From: Armatimonadota bacterium
GTDB taxonomy: Bacteria > Armatimonadota > UBA5829 > JAUSEB01
Direction: 5' to 3'
DNA: 64,000 nucleotides
Assembly (NCBI GenBank): GCA_030649165.1
Contig: JAUSGG010000056.1
Location: forward strand, 1-64,000
Below, one piece after another: positions 1 to 9,209 of the stretch (within the stretch, counting starts at the first letter, position 1; every line of letters begins with the position of its first letter). The notes under the pieces are model-generated. The model saw only the letters and a program-made list of their open reading frames with translations, had not been told where the DNA came from and searched no databases. Made by a program: the position numbers and the translations under genes.

Positions 1-1
1 G

Positions 2-1036
2 TGCACGGGGATCGCGTTTAAGGGCAGCGGGACCAACCTCGCGGCGATAGTGATAGCAAGCGACAATAACCCCAACCTCAATCCGCGGAAGCTCTACATA
101 GACAACGTTTTCGGCGAGGCCAAGCCGGTGACTGTGGCCGAAGTGCGAGATGACGGCGCGTGGACCCCCAGCCTGTCCAAGCTTCACTTCTCCTTCGACC
201 CGGCTCCTTGCGCCGGCGAGTATCGCTACGCCGTCGGGACTACCGCGGGCGGAACGAACGTCAGAGGCTGGACAATCTGCGGGCAGGCGACGGACGTATT
301 GGCGACCGGCCTTTCGCTGACGCAGAACCAGAACTACTACATGAGCGTCGAGGTCGGCACTGGCAACGACACCTGGGGGGGTTGGGTTTCGAGCAACGGG
401 ATAAAAGTAGCCCCCGGAGTCACCATACAGGAGGCCAAAGCGCTCGCCGACGGGACCGACCCGGACACAAAGGCGATAAGGGGCAAAGCGGTCTCAGCCG
501 TATTCTCAGGCTTCTTCTATATTCAGGACACGGCGGGACATTCCGGCATAAAGATACTGTCCCCGGCTTCAGTCGCCGCCGGTGACGAGGTAGACGTATG
601 CGGCGTGATGCAGGGCTCAGACGCTGAGAGGTATCTGGACTGCACGGGGAACCCCGTTATGACCACGACTCCAGGTCCGGGAATTCCTCCCGCCGCGGCC
701 ATGAGCGCCGTTTCGCTTGGCGGGACGGAGCTCAACTCATACACGCCTGGAGTGGTTGGTGGAGTCGGGACGAACAATATAGGTCTACACGTTACGGTAT
801 TCGGGAATGTGACCGCGCTCGGGTCCGGTTTCTTCTACCTCGACGACGGAAGCGCGCCGAGCGATCCGAGAATAGACCCGGGCACGGGTCAGCCGTACGT
901 CGGAGTGAGGATACTGAGCTCCGCGTCCGTAGGTTTGGACGAGTACTGGACGGCCACCGGTGTATCCACGCTGGAATCGGACAGCGGAAATCTGATAAGG
1001 ACGGTGCGGGCGGCTAACGCGCAAAGGATGCAGTGA
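2..1036 (+). CDS. Secreted protein with repeated beta-type domains, 5' end outside the window
   Basis: The reading frame is already open at base 2, so the start lies upstream and only the last 345 residues or so are visible. The visible part begins with a fibronectin- or Ig-like stretch (about window residues 40-125). Two related modules follow, each with the pattern V.G.V....GFFY..D....G+.+L and each suggestive of a small OB-like beta barrel; the second carries FFYLDDGS. A similar pattern (GKFTK..FTLDDGSG) occurs in the broken gene at 53997. The composition (Gly, Ser, Thr, Asp; few Lys) fits an exported surface protein. No catalytic motif is recognised. Confidence is high that this is a gene and low for any function. 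Confidence 0.85.
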   Translation, partial: CTGIAFKGSGTNLAAIVIASDNNPNLNPRKLYIDNVFGEAKPVTVAEVRDDGAWTPSLSKLHFSFDPAPCAGEYRYAVGTTAGGTNVRGWTICGQATDVLATGLSLTQNQNYYMSVEVGTGNDTWGGWVSSNGIKVAPGVTIQEAKALADGTDPDTKAIRGKAVSAVFSGFFYIQDTAGHSGIKILSPASVAAGDEVDVCGVMQGSDAERYLDCTGNPVMTTTPGPGIPPAAAMSAVSLGGTELNSYTPGVVGGVGTNNIGLHVTVFGNVTALGSGFFYLDDGSAPSDPRIDPGTGQPYVGVRILSSASVGLDEYWTATGVSTLESDSGNLIRTVRAANAQRMQ

Positions 1037-1156
1037 TCCATTGGCTGAGTGTTGAGAGTTGAGGGAACAAGCAACCGTCACTTCGAGGTGTCTTTCACGA
1101 ATCCGGGCTGGGGTTCCAGGGTTCTTACTGATCCGGCCGATCTGAAATCTGCAATA

Positions 1157-1519
1157 TTACCGCGCCGCCTCAATCGCGTCTTCCACGCTGGCAAAACACG
1201 CGACCTCCCTGTCCAACTGGGTAATGTGCAGTATCTTCTCGAAGATGCCGTGGCAGCCGACCGCCGCCATGTTCCGCTTTTCCCGGCGAAGCGCCGCGCG
1301 CGTTGACGCGATGACGGCAAGAGCTGAGCTGTCGATGTAAGTCAGCTCGCGGACATCCAGGATGACCGGCCCCCTGTCGCGCGCCAGGACGTGGCGCAGC
1401 TCCACTATCAGGTTGGGGGTTTCCGCGATGTCCAGTTCCCCAGTCAGCGCGACAACGGTCGCGTTGTCCAGCTTCTCGGTTCGGATCGCAAAATCGGAGG
1501 ACTGTGTGCCGGTAGACAT
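1157..1519 (-). CDS. STAS-domain anti-sigma-factor antagonist-like protein
   Basis: A 120-residue protein that is almost entirely one STAS domain: the first strand is near TVVALTGELDIAE and the conserved serine lies in YIDSSALAVI. In the SpoIIAA/RsbV family this serine is phosphorylated by an anti-sigma kinase, and the dephosphorylated form binds that kinase. The ATG at 1519 is chosen because GGGAG lies about 8 nt upstream; the frame stays open to 1570, but that extension does not look like STAS sequence. No kinase or sigma-factor gene is adjacent, so its partner is unknown. It sits downstream of the efflux operon on the same strand, separated by 318 bp of repeats. Confidence 0.85.
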   Translation of the reverse strand: MSTGTQSSDFAIRTEKLDNATVVALTGELDIAETPNLIVELRHVLARDRGPVILDVRELTYIDSSALAVIASTRAALRREKRNMAAVGCHGIFEKILHITQLDREVACFASVEDAIEAAR

Positions 1520-1639
1520 GTTCGCCGCTCCCTGCGGGGTCGAGGCGGCAACACGCGCGTCTCTGATCACAGCTATACCGGAATTAGGCGTTGGCTAAAC
1601 ATTGGAGCAGTCGAAGGAGTCGAGAGAGTCGAGGGGCCG

Positions 1640-1682
1640 GAACTCCCTCTCCCTGGAAGGGAGAGGGCGGGGTGAGGGTTGA
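1640..1682. repeat. CCCTCTCCC hairpin repeat, single arm
   Basis: The arm CCCTCTCCC-tgga-aGGGAGAGGG at 1645-1667 folds on itself and is followed by gcggggtgagggtt. It is one copy of the GC-rich hairpin family found in at least fifteen intergenic places in this window. A short tract of the GGAGTCGAA minisatellite lies just before it (about 1612-1635). Confidence 0.8.
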
Positions 1683-1714
1683 ACCCATGTCCAACTTCCA
1701 ACCTCCAACTTCTA

Positions 1715-1809
1715 ATGCCGGTGTTTCGGGATTTGAGGGTTGGGCTTCACACTTGTGCGGTGACGGCACAACCTCGCATCCCAACCCGGAAATCCCGAAA
1801 CACCGGCAT
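1715..1809. repeat. TTTCGGGATTT palindromic element, copy 1
   Basis: A 95-bp element with 30-bp inverted arms (1715-1744 and 1780-1809) that match at 28 of 30 positions around the cores TTTCGGGATTT and AAATCCCGAAA. Related copies are at 18428-18516 and 44521-44607. The loop of this copy differs from that shared by the other two. It fills part of the 318-bp gap between the STAS gene and the methyltransferase gene. Confidence 0.85.
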
Positions 1810-1837
1810 ACAGGCCAGAAGAAGGGGATTCCGTGGT

Positions 1838-2437
1838 CTACCTGAAAAGCTGCGCGAGCGGCGGGAGGAACTGCACTCGCGCGCACACCGCCGCGAACAT
1901 AACCAACAGGCCGACTACATTCCGGTATTCGTGGTTCCGCGCAAAGAACTCCCATTTGGCTTTCGCTCCGGCCGATCCCTGGTATGGAGTGAGACGGGGC
2001 AGGAACTGGCGCACATTTGCGCAATATTCAGCGTAATCGGAGCCGAAGTAACCGGCGAGTTTCGCTTCTTCCCCACCGACCCTCAACTTGGCGTAGACGA
2101 CGAAGAGGATGACGTACGCCGCGATCAGCCAGGGGTTCTTTATCATCAGCGTGATTCCGAGGCCGACGAAAAAACGCCCGAAGTACATGGGATTCCGCAC
2201 GCGCGCGTAAGGGCCGGACGTCGCCAGTTGCTTGTCTTTCCTCAAATGAGAAGCGGACCACACCTGTATCGCTTCGCCGACCGACGCGACGAGCATCCCG
2301 TACCAGAGAGGCCGCCTGTCGATCAGAGCTATCGCCGCGACGCCCACCAACAGCAGCAGGGGTATCTGAAACGCCCCCAGCGTACCGTGACCCAATTTGA
2401 ACGTTTGTTTCCCTTTGCCGCTCACTTTACCCTCCAT
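1838..2437 (-). CDS. Membrane methyltransferase of the isoprenylcysteine/phospholipid (ICMT/PEMT-like) family
   Basis: 199 residues with about five hydrophobic segments. The segment GPYARVRNPMYFG (about residues 75-90) is the signature of ICMT/PEMT-type membrane methyltransferases: a GPY then an R.P.Y motif that helps bind S-adenosylmethionine. The substrate cannot be told from sequence; lipids, isoprenoids or heavy-metal detoxification are all known in the family. Its ATG follows the TGA of the RND pump gene directly (TGAATG), so it is the last gene of the efflux operon and is probably translated by coupling. Family call is good, function open. Confidence 0.8.
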   Translation of the reverse strand: MEGKVSGKGKQTFKLGHGTLGAFQIPLLLLVGVAAIALIDRRPLWYGMLVASVGEAIQVWSASHLRKDKQLATSGPYARVRNPMYFGRFFVGLGITLMIKNPWLIAAYVILFVVYAKLRVGGEEAKLAGYFGSDYAEYCANVRQFLPRLTPYQGSAGAKAKWEFFARNHEYRNVVGLLVMFAAVCARVQFLPPLAQLFR

Positions 2438-5400
2438 TCAACTCTCAACCGTCTGCGCGATCTCCTGCGCCGGCTGGCTTGGCCCGGCTGCCTCGGCCCT
2501 CCCGCCGCGGAGCCTGCGCATGAGCCCGCCGGTCCAGTCATCAACTATGGTATACACGACCGGTATCACGATAAGCGTAAGCAGTGTCGAGACAATCAGC
2601 CCGCCGATAACCGCAATAGCCATCGGCGCGCGCTGCTCGGACCCCCGGCTTACGGCGAGAGCCGTCGGCAGCATGCCGCCCACCATCGCCAGTGTCGTCA
2701 TCAGTATCGGGCGCAGCCTGGTCGGCCCGGATTCGAGAATCGCCTCCGTCCGGTTCTTGCCGCGCGACCGCAGCGTGTTTGTGTAGTCCACCAACAGTAT
2801 AGCGTTTTTCGTGACCAATCCCATCAACATGATGATCCCGATCATCGACACTATGCTCAGACTCTTCCCCGTTACCAGAAGGGCGAGCAGCGCGCCGACC
2901 ATGGCCTGCGGCAGCGCGAACATGATGACAAATGGGCTGGCAAACGATTCGAACAGCGCCGCCATGAGCATATACACGAGCACAATCGCTAGCAGCATCG
3001 CGCTCAACATATACATAAAGCTCTCTGTCATGATCTGGCCGGTGCCGCCCGTCTTGACATCCACGTTGCCGAGAGGGATCTTCGCGATCTCCTTGTTCAC
3101 TTCGTTCTGAACGTTTCCCAGGACGTAACCCGTCACCAGGTTCGCTCCGACAGTGATCAACTTCTGACGGTCCTTGCGGTTCAGCTTGCTGGGAGCCGCG
3201 CCGAGGTCGACCCTGGCGACATCGCGAAGGTAGACCGGCGAGCTGTCCTTATAGCCGACTATCACGGACGAAACGTCCCGCACGTTCTGCAGGTCGTTCG
3301 GACGGTTGATCTCGCTCGCCTCCGTCCCCGTCAGGCGGACGCGGATATCGTACTCGCTTCCGCTGTCTCGGAGCTTGGCGTCGGTATTTCCCTCGATCGA
3401 GGTCCGCAAAGCGGTCGCGATTTGCCCGACGGAAACGCCCATATCGGCTGCCCTGATCCGATCCACCGTTATCCGCGCCTCGGGCTTACCGATTTTATAC
3501 GATGACTCCACGTCGATAACGCCTTTGACCTTGTTCATTGCGGCGGCGACCTTGTCCGCCACGGCCGCCATCTCTTTTATGTTGTTTCCGGTCACGTCCA
3601 TCTGCAGCGGCGACCCGGCCGGTCCCATTCTTCCGCTGACGGCCACCCGGATCCTCCCGCCGGGTATCAACGCTACCTTCCTGGCGACATCATCGGCCAC
3701 CTGATCGACACTCCGGGAACGCAGTGTCCTGTCGACGAGCTTCGCCGAGATACGCCCGTATTGCGATCCGGTGTCGCCCCCGCCGAATTCCGAGGCGCTG
3801 CTCGTCGAGCCGACAAGCCCCTGGTAAAACGCCATCCCCGGTTCTTTCGCGAGGATCGCTTCGACCTTCCGCAGGAGGACGTCGGTCGCCTTGAGCGACG
3901 TTCCCGCGGGAGTCTCTATCATCACCGCGAACTCGCCCTGGTCCACCGGCGGCATCATCTCTGCGCCGAACGGGAGCCGCACCACGAGGGCCATGTATAT
4001 CATCGCCAGCCCGAACACGGCGGCGACCCCTTTGCTCTTCGAGACCGCGAATGCCCACGCGGAAAGCCCGGCTGCTATCAGAGCGATGACCACTCGCGGC
4101 GACCGGATTGCCGCGGTCGCCGGCGGCATTGCGAGCGCGAACACCACCAGCAGAGAGGCGAAACCGATCACGACGGTGAGCAAGCGGTTTTCCAGCGCCC
4201 ACTGCAGCAGCGCCCGATAACGGGTGTCGAGCGCGCGGTAAAAGACTTCCAACCCGCCGAACAACCACCGCGCCACATCGTTCAACCGCATCGTTGACCG
4301 TCCCTGGCGATACCGCCGCTCTTCCTCTTCCTCCCGCAGGTCGCTTTCGACGTTCGCGCGCGACATCCACCGTGAGGCCATCATCGGCGTCAGTGTAAAC
4401 GACATGAACAGCGAAAATAGCGTCGCCGCCGCGATCGTGATGCCGAACTGCTTGAAGAATTGGCCCACGATACCGCCCATAAACGCGATCGGAATGAACA
4501 CTACCACGTCGACCATTGTGATCGTGATCGCCGCGAGGCCGATCTCCGACCGCCCGTTGAGCGCCGCTTCCCTCGGGGGCTCCCCAAGTCTCAGGTGGCG
4601 CTCGATATTCTCCAGAACGACTATCGAGTCGTCAACGAGAATCCCTACCGCCAGCGACAACGCGAGCATCGTCATCATGTTCAGGCTGAATCCGGCGGAG
4701 CGCATCGGCAGGAAGGTCGCGAAAATGGAGGTCGGTATTGCCACCGCTACGATGAACGTCGCTCTGGCGCTGTGCAGGAACAGAAAGACAATCAGCACGA
4801 CCAAGGCGACGCCCTCGAACAGCGCCCTGTTCACGTCGTGCAGAGCGTCCTCGACGAATATCGACTGGTCGGTGGCGACCACGGGCTTCACCCCGCGCGG
4901 CAGAATTCCTCTTATCTCGACCGGCTTCGGCGCAGGTTTCCGAGTCAGCCGCGCCCTAAGTTTATCGAATCCCGACGGATATTTCACCCCGCCGGTCATC
5001 TGTTTCAACTCCCGCTTCACGCCTTCAGCTACGTCCACCGTGTTCGCGTCCGTCTGCCTGACAACCGCCATCACGACGGTCGGTTTGCCGTTCAAACGGG
5101 TCAGCGTTGTTGGCTCGGCCACCGTGTCCCGCACAGTTGCTATGTCCCCAAGCCGGACCACCGAATCGTTTACGGTGATGCGCAAATCCCTGATCTCGTC
5201 CGCTCCGGTGAACTCGCCGACTGTCCGCACGGCGTACTCCCTGGCGCCCTCTTTGATCGAGCCGGAAGGCAGGTTCAGGTTCTCGCTCCTCAGAGCATCA
5301 GCGATGTCGCCGATCGATGCTCCGTAAGCGTCGAGCCGGTCGCGGTCCACGGACACCAGCACTTCACGCTGATCGCCGCCGCTGACATATACTCCGGCCA

Positions 5401-5914
5401 CGCCGCCGACTTTCGACAGACGGTCTTTGATCACGTCGTCGGCGAGTATGCGCATCTGCTTGTTCGAGACCGACGGCGGCCCGATCATTCCTATCGTAAG
5501 AACCGGCATCGCCGAGATGTCCACTTTCGTGATCGATGGCGGCTCCAGGTCTCGCGGAAGCTGCCGCCGAACGGCCGAGACCTTGTCCCGCACGTCGGCC
5601 GCCGCCGAATCGAGATTGGTCCCCAGCTCGAACTCCATGCCTACGGTCGATATCCCGTCCTGAGACGTCGAGGTCACGTGCCGGATGTTTCCGACCGAGC
5701 TCACGGCGCGTTCAATCGGCTCGGTGATCAACGTCTCGATCTCCTGAGGTCCCGCGCCTGGGTACACCGAAACCACCGTGACGAATGGGAATTCTATATT
5801 CGGATACAGCTCAGCCGGCATTTTGCCCCGCGCCGTCCAGCCCAGGATGATCAGGGCCAGGACGAACATCACTATGAAAACCGGCCGCCGTATGGATACG
5901 TCAGTTAACCACAT
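2438..5914 (-). CDS. RND-family efflux pump inner-membrane subunit
   Basis: 1158 residues, longer than the roughly 1040 usual for AcrB/MdtB-type pumps. The first helix follows the N-terminal MWLTDVSIRRPVF. The proton-relay pair is visible in VDDSIVVLENI (about residue 425), and the C-terminal half has the expected TM bundle (MLLMGLVTKNAILLVDY-like segment). Two insertions stand out. One is a Pro/Lys-rich stretch of about 30 residues (KPAPKP) before the first TM bundle. The other is about 50 residues at roughly 594-644, with two extra hydrophobic segments between TM7 and the PFGAEMMPP motif that opens the second porter domain. It should pair with the adaptor and TolC proteins encoded upstream to form a tripartite exporter. 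The substrate is unknown; it looks more like the drug (HAE) than the heavy-metal branch. Confidence 0.95.
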   Translation of the reverse strand: MWLTDVSIRRPVFIVMFVLALIILGWTARGKMPAELYPNIEFPFVTVVSVYPGAGPQEIETLITEPIERAVSSVGNIRHVTSTSQDGISTVGMEFELGTNLDSAAADVRDKVSAVRRQLPRDLEPPSITKVDISAMPVLTIGMIGPPSVSNKQMRILADDVIKDRLSKVGGVAGVYVSGGDQREVLVSVDRDRLDAYGASIGDIADALRSENLNLPSGSIKEGAREYAVRTVGEFTGADEIRDLRITVNDSVVRLGDIATVRDTVAEPTTLTRLNGKPTVVMAVVRQTDANTVDVAEGVKRELKQMTGGVKYPSGFDKLRARLTRKPAPKPVEIRGILPRGVKPVVATDQSIFVEDALHDVNRALFEGVALVVLIVFLFLHSARATFIVAVAIPTSIFATFLPMRSAGFSLNMMTMLALSLAVGILVDDSIVVLENIERHLRLGEPPREAALNGRSEIGLAAITITMVDVVVFIPIAFMGGIVGQFFKQFGITIAAATLFSLFMSFTLTPMMASRWMSRANVESDLREEEEERRYRQGRSTMRLNDVARWLFGGLEVFYRALDTRYRALLQWALENRLLTVVIGFASLLVVFALAMPPATAAIRSPRVVIALIAAGLSAWAFAVSKSKGVAAVFGLAMIYMALVVRLPFGAEMMPPVDQGEFAVMIETPAGTSLKATDVLLRKVEAILAKEPGMAFYQGLVGSTSSASEFGGGDTGSQYGRISAKLVDRTLRSRSVDQVADDVARKVALIPGGRIRVAVSGRMGPAGSPLQMDVTGNNIKEMAAVADKVAAAMNKVKGVIDVESSYKIGKPEARITVDRIRAADMGVSVGQIATALRTSIEGNTDAKLRDSGSEYDIRVRLTGTEASEINRPNDLQNVRDVSSVIVGYKDSSPVYLRDVARVDLGAAPSKLNRKDRQKLITVGANLVTGYVLGNVQNEVNKEIAKIPLGNVDVKTGGTGQIMTESFMYMLSAMLLAIVLVYMLMAALFESFASPFVIMFALPQAMVGALLALLVTGKSLSIVSMIGIIMLMGLVTKNAILLVDYTNTLRSRGKNRTEAILESGPTRLRPILMTTLAMVGGMLPTALAVSRGSEQRAPMAIAVIGGLIVSTLLTLIVIPVVYTIVDDWTGGLMRRLRGGRAEAAGPSQPAQEIAQTVES

Positions 5915-5954
5915 TGTCTAGATCCTCTTAGCCGTCAGCTCAATCCGCAAGCAA

Positions 5955-6031
5955 GACCTCACCCCAGCCCTCTCCTGGAAGGAGAGGGAGCCAAATCCCC
6001 CCTCCTCTTAGGAGGGGGTTAGGGGGCGGTC
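5955..6031. repeat. GC-rich double-hairpin repeat
   Basis: Two hairpins in a row: a CCTCTCCT/AGGAGAGG arm, then CCCCCTCCT/AGGAGGGGG followed by ttagggggcggt. The same 70-80 bp unit recurs at 7562-7630, 9086-9172 and 17365-17439 and inside the element at 52413-52557. It lies between the pump and adaptor genes. Confidence 0.85.
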
Positions 6032-6054
6032 AACCATCAATCACCAACCATCAA

Positions 6055-7533
6055 CTACTCCGAAACATGCACCCTCACCCCATCCTGAAGGCTCTCGTGT
6101 CCCGTAACAACCACCTGCTCACCCGGAACCAGGTCCGTCGGCGGCAGCGCTTCCACGACCTCGGTGTTGCCCATCCCCACGCTGATGGGTTTTACCTTTG
6201 CCTCGTAATACACGGCCCCCTGTTTCGGCCTCACTTCCCGCACGGTGAATACCACCGTGTCCCCGTGCCGCTGGTCTATCGCGTCCTTCGGCACCAGCAG
6301 CGCCGACCTGCGCAGGCCGAGCAGCACGTTCCCTCTTGCGAACATGCCGGGGCGCAAATCCCCGCCCCGGTTCGGAATCTGCGCCTGGACCTTGAAGTCC
6401 CGGCTGGCCGGCGACGCCACGGGAAGGATCTTTGCGACTATTCCGGAAAAGCTCCTGCCGGGCAGCGCGTCAATCGTCACGCTGACGGAACGCCCTATCC
6501 TCACTTTTTCAAAATCGCTCTCGGAGACGTTCGCCTCGAAGTACACGCTGCGCAGATCGACCACGGCCATAAGGGTCATCCCGGGGGTTGCCGTCTGGCC
6601 GGGCTCGACTTCTCGCGACGACACCACGCCTGAAACGGTGGAGGTGATACTCGTATAGGCCAACTGCTGTCTCGCGGCGGCCAGGGCCGCTTCGGCCTGG
6701 GAGACTGCCGCCCGCGCGCCCTTTACGTCCTCCCATCTGACGTCAACCTGTGAAGCGTTCGCTCTGGCCATGCGCAGCGCTTCCCGCGCCTGGCTGAACT
6801 GTCCCTCCGCCGCCTCTATGTCCTCGGGCCGCGCGCCTTCCTGGATCAAGGATAACTGCTGCTTCGCTGAGTCGTACTGCGCTTTGGCGATATCATACTG
6901 GGTCTTGTAAGTGTCGAGCTGCTGCGCTGAGACCGCGCCCCGGTCGTGCAGCGTCTTGTACCGCTTATAGTTCGCCTCGGCGTTGTCCAGGTTGGCCTTC
7001 GCGGTGTCCACGGCGTTCTGCGCGACGAGCCGCTCCTGCGTCCGCGCGCCTTTCCTTACAACGTCCAGATGCGCCTGGGCGACCCTCAACGCGGCCTGGG
7101 CCTGAGCGATTGTGGCTTTGGACTGCTTCTCCTGCGCCTGGGCCATCGTTATCGCCTGGGAGAGCCTCGCCCTTGCCGCCGAAACCCCCGCCCCCGCGCT
7201 CCTTACCTGGCTCTGCGCTTCAGTCTGGTCGAGCATTATGAGAGTCTGTCCGGCCCCGACCGAGTCGCCCTCCCTGGCCATAACCGCCGCCACCCGTCCC
7301 GGCGCCTTGGCCGAAAGGTTGACGGCTGTCAGAGCTTTCACGTTGCCGGTCACCTGCAGCGTGTCCTCGATCGGACCCAGTCTCACCTCGGACATGACCA
7401 CAGGTATCCCCGCCTCGGCGCGTATCTCCGCCTGCGTCTCGACCTTTGGCTTATGCGACATCTTAATGCTCAGCGTGGTCACACCCACCATAACCGCCGC
7501 TACCAGCGCAATACCCACTAACTTGTTCTTCAT
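6055..7533 (-). CDS. Periplasmic adaptor (membrane fusion protein) of the RND system
   Basis: 492 residues. An N-terminal membrane anchor (about 5-24) is followed by a first lipoyl half (VNLSAKAPGRVAAVMAREGDSV) and a very long alpha-helical hairpin (about 100-290, Ala/Gln/Glu-rich). The second lipoyl half (YTSITSTVSGVVSSREVEPGQ), a beta barrel and the membrane-proximal domain complete the HlyD/MFP layout. The hairpin is long for this family and suits docking onto TolC. Start: the ATG at 7533 has GGAGAG about 7 nt upstream; an in-frame ATG at 7566 lacks this. It lies between the TolC and RND genes in one minus-strand operon. Confidence 0.95.
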   Translation of the reverse strand: MKNKLVGIALVAAVMVGVTTLSIKMSHKPKVETQAEIRAEAGIPVVMSEVRLGPIEDTLQVTGNVKALTAVNLSAKAPGRVAAVMAREGDSVGAGQTLIMLDQTEAQSQVRSAGAGVSAARARLSQAITMAQAQEKQSKATIAQAQAALRVAQAHLDVVRKGARTQERLVAQNAVDTAKANLDNAEANYKRYKTLHDRGAVSAQQLDTYKTQYDIAKAQYDSAKQQLSLIQEGARPEDIEAAEGQFSQAREALRMARANASQVDVRWEDVKGARAAVSQAEAALAAARQQLAYTSITSTVSGVVSSREVEPGQTATPGMTLMAVVDLRSVYFEANVSESDFEKVRIGRSVSVTIDALPGRSFSGIVAKILPVASPASRDFKVQAQIPNRGGDLRPGMFARGNVLLGLRRSALLVPKDAIDQRHGDTVVFTVREVRPKQGAVYYEAKVKPISVGMGNTEVVEALPPTDLVPGEQVVVTGHESLQDGVRVHVSE

Positions 7534-7561
7534 AGCTTCTCTCCGTAAGCGAACTCCGAAG

Positions 7562-7630
7562 CTCACCCCAGCCCTTTCCTAAAAGGAGAGGGAGTCCCCC
7601 CTCCTTTCAGGAGGGGGTTAGGGGGAGGTC
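7562..7630. repeat. GC-rich double-hairpin repeat
   Basis: Second full copy of the double-hairpin unit (see 5955), here between the adaptor and TolC genes. Its stems would lie in the polycistronic mRNA and could affect its stability. Confidence 0.85.
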
Positions 7631-7646
7631 TTCTCTCAACTCTCAA

Positions 7647-9029
7647 TCACTTCTCCCCAACAACCGCCGTCTCAAACTCCGGCTGCGTCGCCGTGGCCCG
7701 CCGGTAACTCGCCAACGCCGTCGCGTAATCATAAGTGGCGCTGACCATGTTCGTCCTCGCCTGCGTCAATGCGGTCTCGGCGTCGCTCACTTCCACTTGC
7801 AGCGAAATCCCCGCTTCGTACCGGACCTGTGCCAGCCTCAGCGCCTCCTCGGCCTGCGCGACGTTTTGAGCGGCTGTCTGAACTCGCTGATACGACTCGT
7901 TCACGTTCAGCACAGCCGATTTCACATCCAGCCCGACGTCCAGTTTGGCCTGGTCGAGCGCAGCCTGGGCGGCGCCCACGTCGCTCTTTGCCTCGTCCAC
8001 CCTGGCCTTGATCGCGCCGCCCTCGAATATCGGAAGCGAGGCGTTGACGGTCACAATCCACGTAAACTTGTCCGGCCTGAAAGCCGTTGCCTCACCGTTG
8101 TAGTTGTAGCCGGCGTTTGCCGACAGCGCCGGTATTCGCTCTCCGCGGGCAAAGCTGACGGACTTCCTGCCAAGCAGCACGTTCGCCTCCGCCGCGGCAA
8201 CTTCGGGTCTGCGCTCTATCGCCGTGGCCACGCCCTGTTCGATCTTCACATCGAGTGGTTGAGCGGGAACAGTGACCTGCTCCACTTCTATCGGGGCGGT
8301 GGGGTCCGTTCCCATCGCGTTTCTTAATACGGCCTTCCGCTGGTCCACGGCGCTGGTCGCGCTGATCAAGGTCTGCTGGTCGTTGGCGACATCGACCTCC
8401 GCCCGCGTAACGTCGAACTTGGGCAGCGTCCCGACTTCGAAGTGCGCGCGCGTTACGCGCAGCCTCTCAAGCGCCGTGTTCACGGAAGACTCCGCGACGT
8501 CTAGCTTCGCCTGAGCGCGGAGCACGTTGTAGTAAGCGTTCTGCACGTCGAATATCACCTGTTGTTCGGTCCTGGCCAGGTTCAGGTTCTGAATGCGCGA
8601 TCCCAGTTCCGAGATACCGGTAGCCAGGGACACCCGACGGTTCAGGTCGAGGATTTGCGAAAGCGTAACCGCGCCCGTGGTCGTTTTGGGTGACCCGATG
8701 CTGACCGTTTGCTCCGCGCCCGGAGGCCCGACCGTGAAAGTCGGAACCGGCCCCGTCCAAAGCTGCTGGGCCTGAGCCCCCAACTGCGGAAGTCCCGCCG
8801 CTCGCCTCTCACGAACCTGCGCCCGGCTTCGCAAATACCTCTCCCGCGCGCCCGCGATGACCTTGTTGTTGGACAGGGCGGTGTTGATCGCCTCCCGCAG
8901 CGTCACAACCGGCCCGCCTGCTGCGTTCTCCTGTCCCGCCGGCTTCTGCTCCTGCGCGCAAATGGTCCGCGGCGCAGCGATCAAGCATACCGTTAGTAAG
9001 ACTCCAGCTATCCTCTTCGTCACCATCAT
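7647..9029 (-). CDS. TolC-like outer-membrane efflux channel
   Basis: 460 residues with a signal peptide ending near ICAQ (about residue 25). Two homologous helical halves follow, typical of the OEP family: VTLREAINTALSNN at the start of the first and LDQAKLDVGLDVKSAVLNVNESYQRV in the second. It should form the trimeric outer-membrane duct for the pump encoded downstream. Start choice is ambiguous. AGGAGG abuts two tandem ATG codons (9029 and 9026) and is six bases before an in-frame GTG at 9023, which has the best ribosome-binding spacing. The product differs by only two residues. Confidence 0.93.
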   Translation of the reverse strand: MMVTKRIAGVLLTVCLIAAPRTICAQEQKPAGQENAAGGPVVTLREAINTALSNNKVIAGARERYLRSRAQVRERRAAGLPQLGAQAQQLWTGPVPTFTVGPPGAEQTVSIGSPKTTTGAVTLSQILDLNRRVSLATGISELGSRIQNLNLARTEQQVIFDVQNAYYNVLRAQAKLDVAESSVNTALERLRVTRAHFEVGTLPKFDVTRAEVDVANDQQTLISATSAVDQRKAVLRNAMGTDPTAPIEVEQVTVPAQPLDVKIEQGVATAIERRPEVAAAEANVLLGRKSVSFARGERIPALSANAGYNYNGEATAFRPDKFTWIVTVNASLPIFEGGAIKARVDEAKSDVGAAQAALDQAKLDVGLDVKSAVLNVNESYQRVQTAAQNVAQAEEALRLAQVRYEAGISLQVEVSDAETALTQARTNMVSATYDYATALASYRRATATQPEFETAVVGEK

Positions 9030-9085
9030 CCTCCTAACTCAGTTTCCAACCACGTAACCAGTGAACAGTGAACGGTGAACAGTAT

Positions 9086-9172
9086 GACCTCCCCCTAACC
9101 CCCTCCTAACCCCCTCCTAAGAGGAGGGGGGACCGGCTCCCTCCCCTCTCAGGGGAGGGCTGGGGTGGGGTT
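9086..9172. repeat. GC-rich double-hairpin repeat, opposite orientation
   Basis: Third full copy of the double-hairpin unit, inverted relative to 5955 and with one arm partly doubled (ccccctaaccccctcctaaccccctcctaa). A tract of the GTGAACAGTGAACG minisatellite precedes it (about 9059-9083). It occupies the gap between the AbrB-like gene and the TolC gene. Confidence 0.85.
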
Positions 9173-9209
9173 ACTCTCAACACTCAACCCTCAGCTCTCA
9201 ACTCTCCCG

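Noticed and set aside
1679-2992. 437-codon plus-strand frame
   Set aside because: It crosses a repeat, the methyltransferase gene and the end of the RND gene in antisense; the composition is a shadow of those genes.
4460-5908. 482-codon open frame opposite the RND pump gene
   Set aside because: It is antisense to a clear RND gene, Arg/His-rich, without any family motif, and arises from high-GC codon bias.
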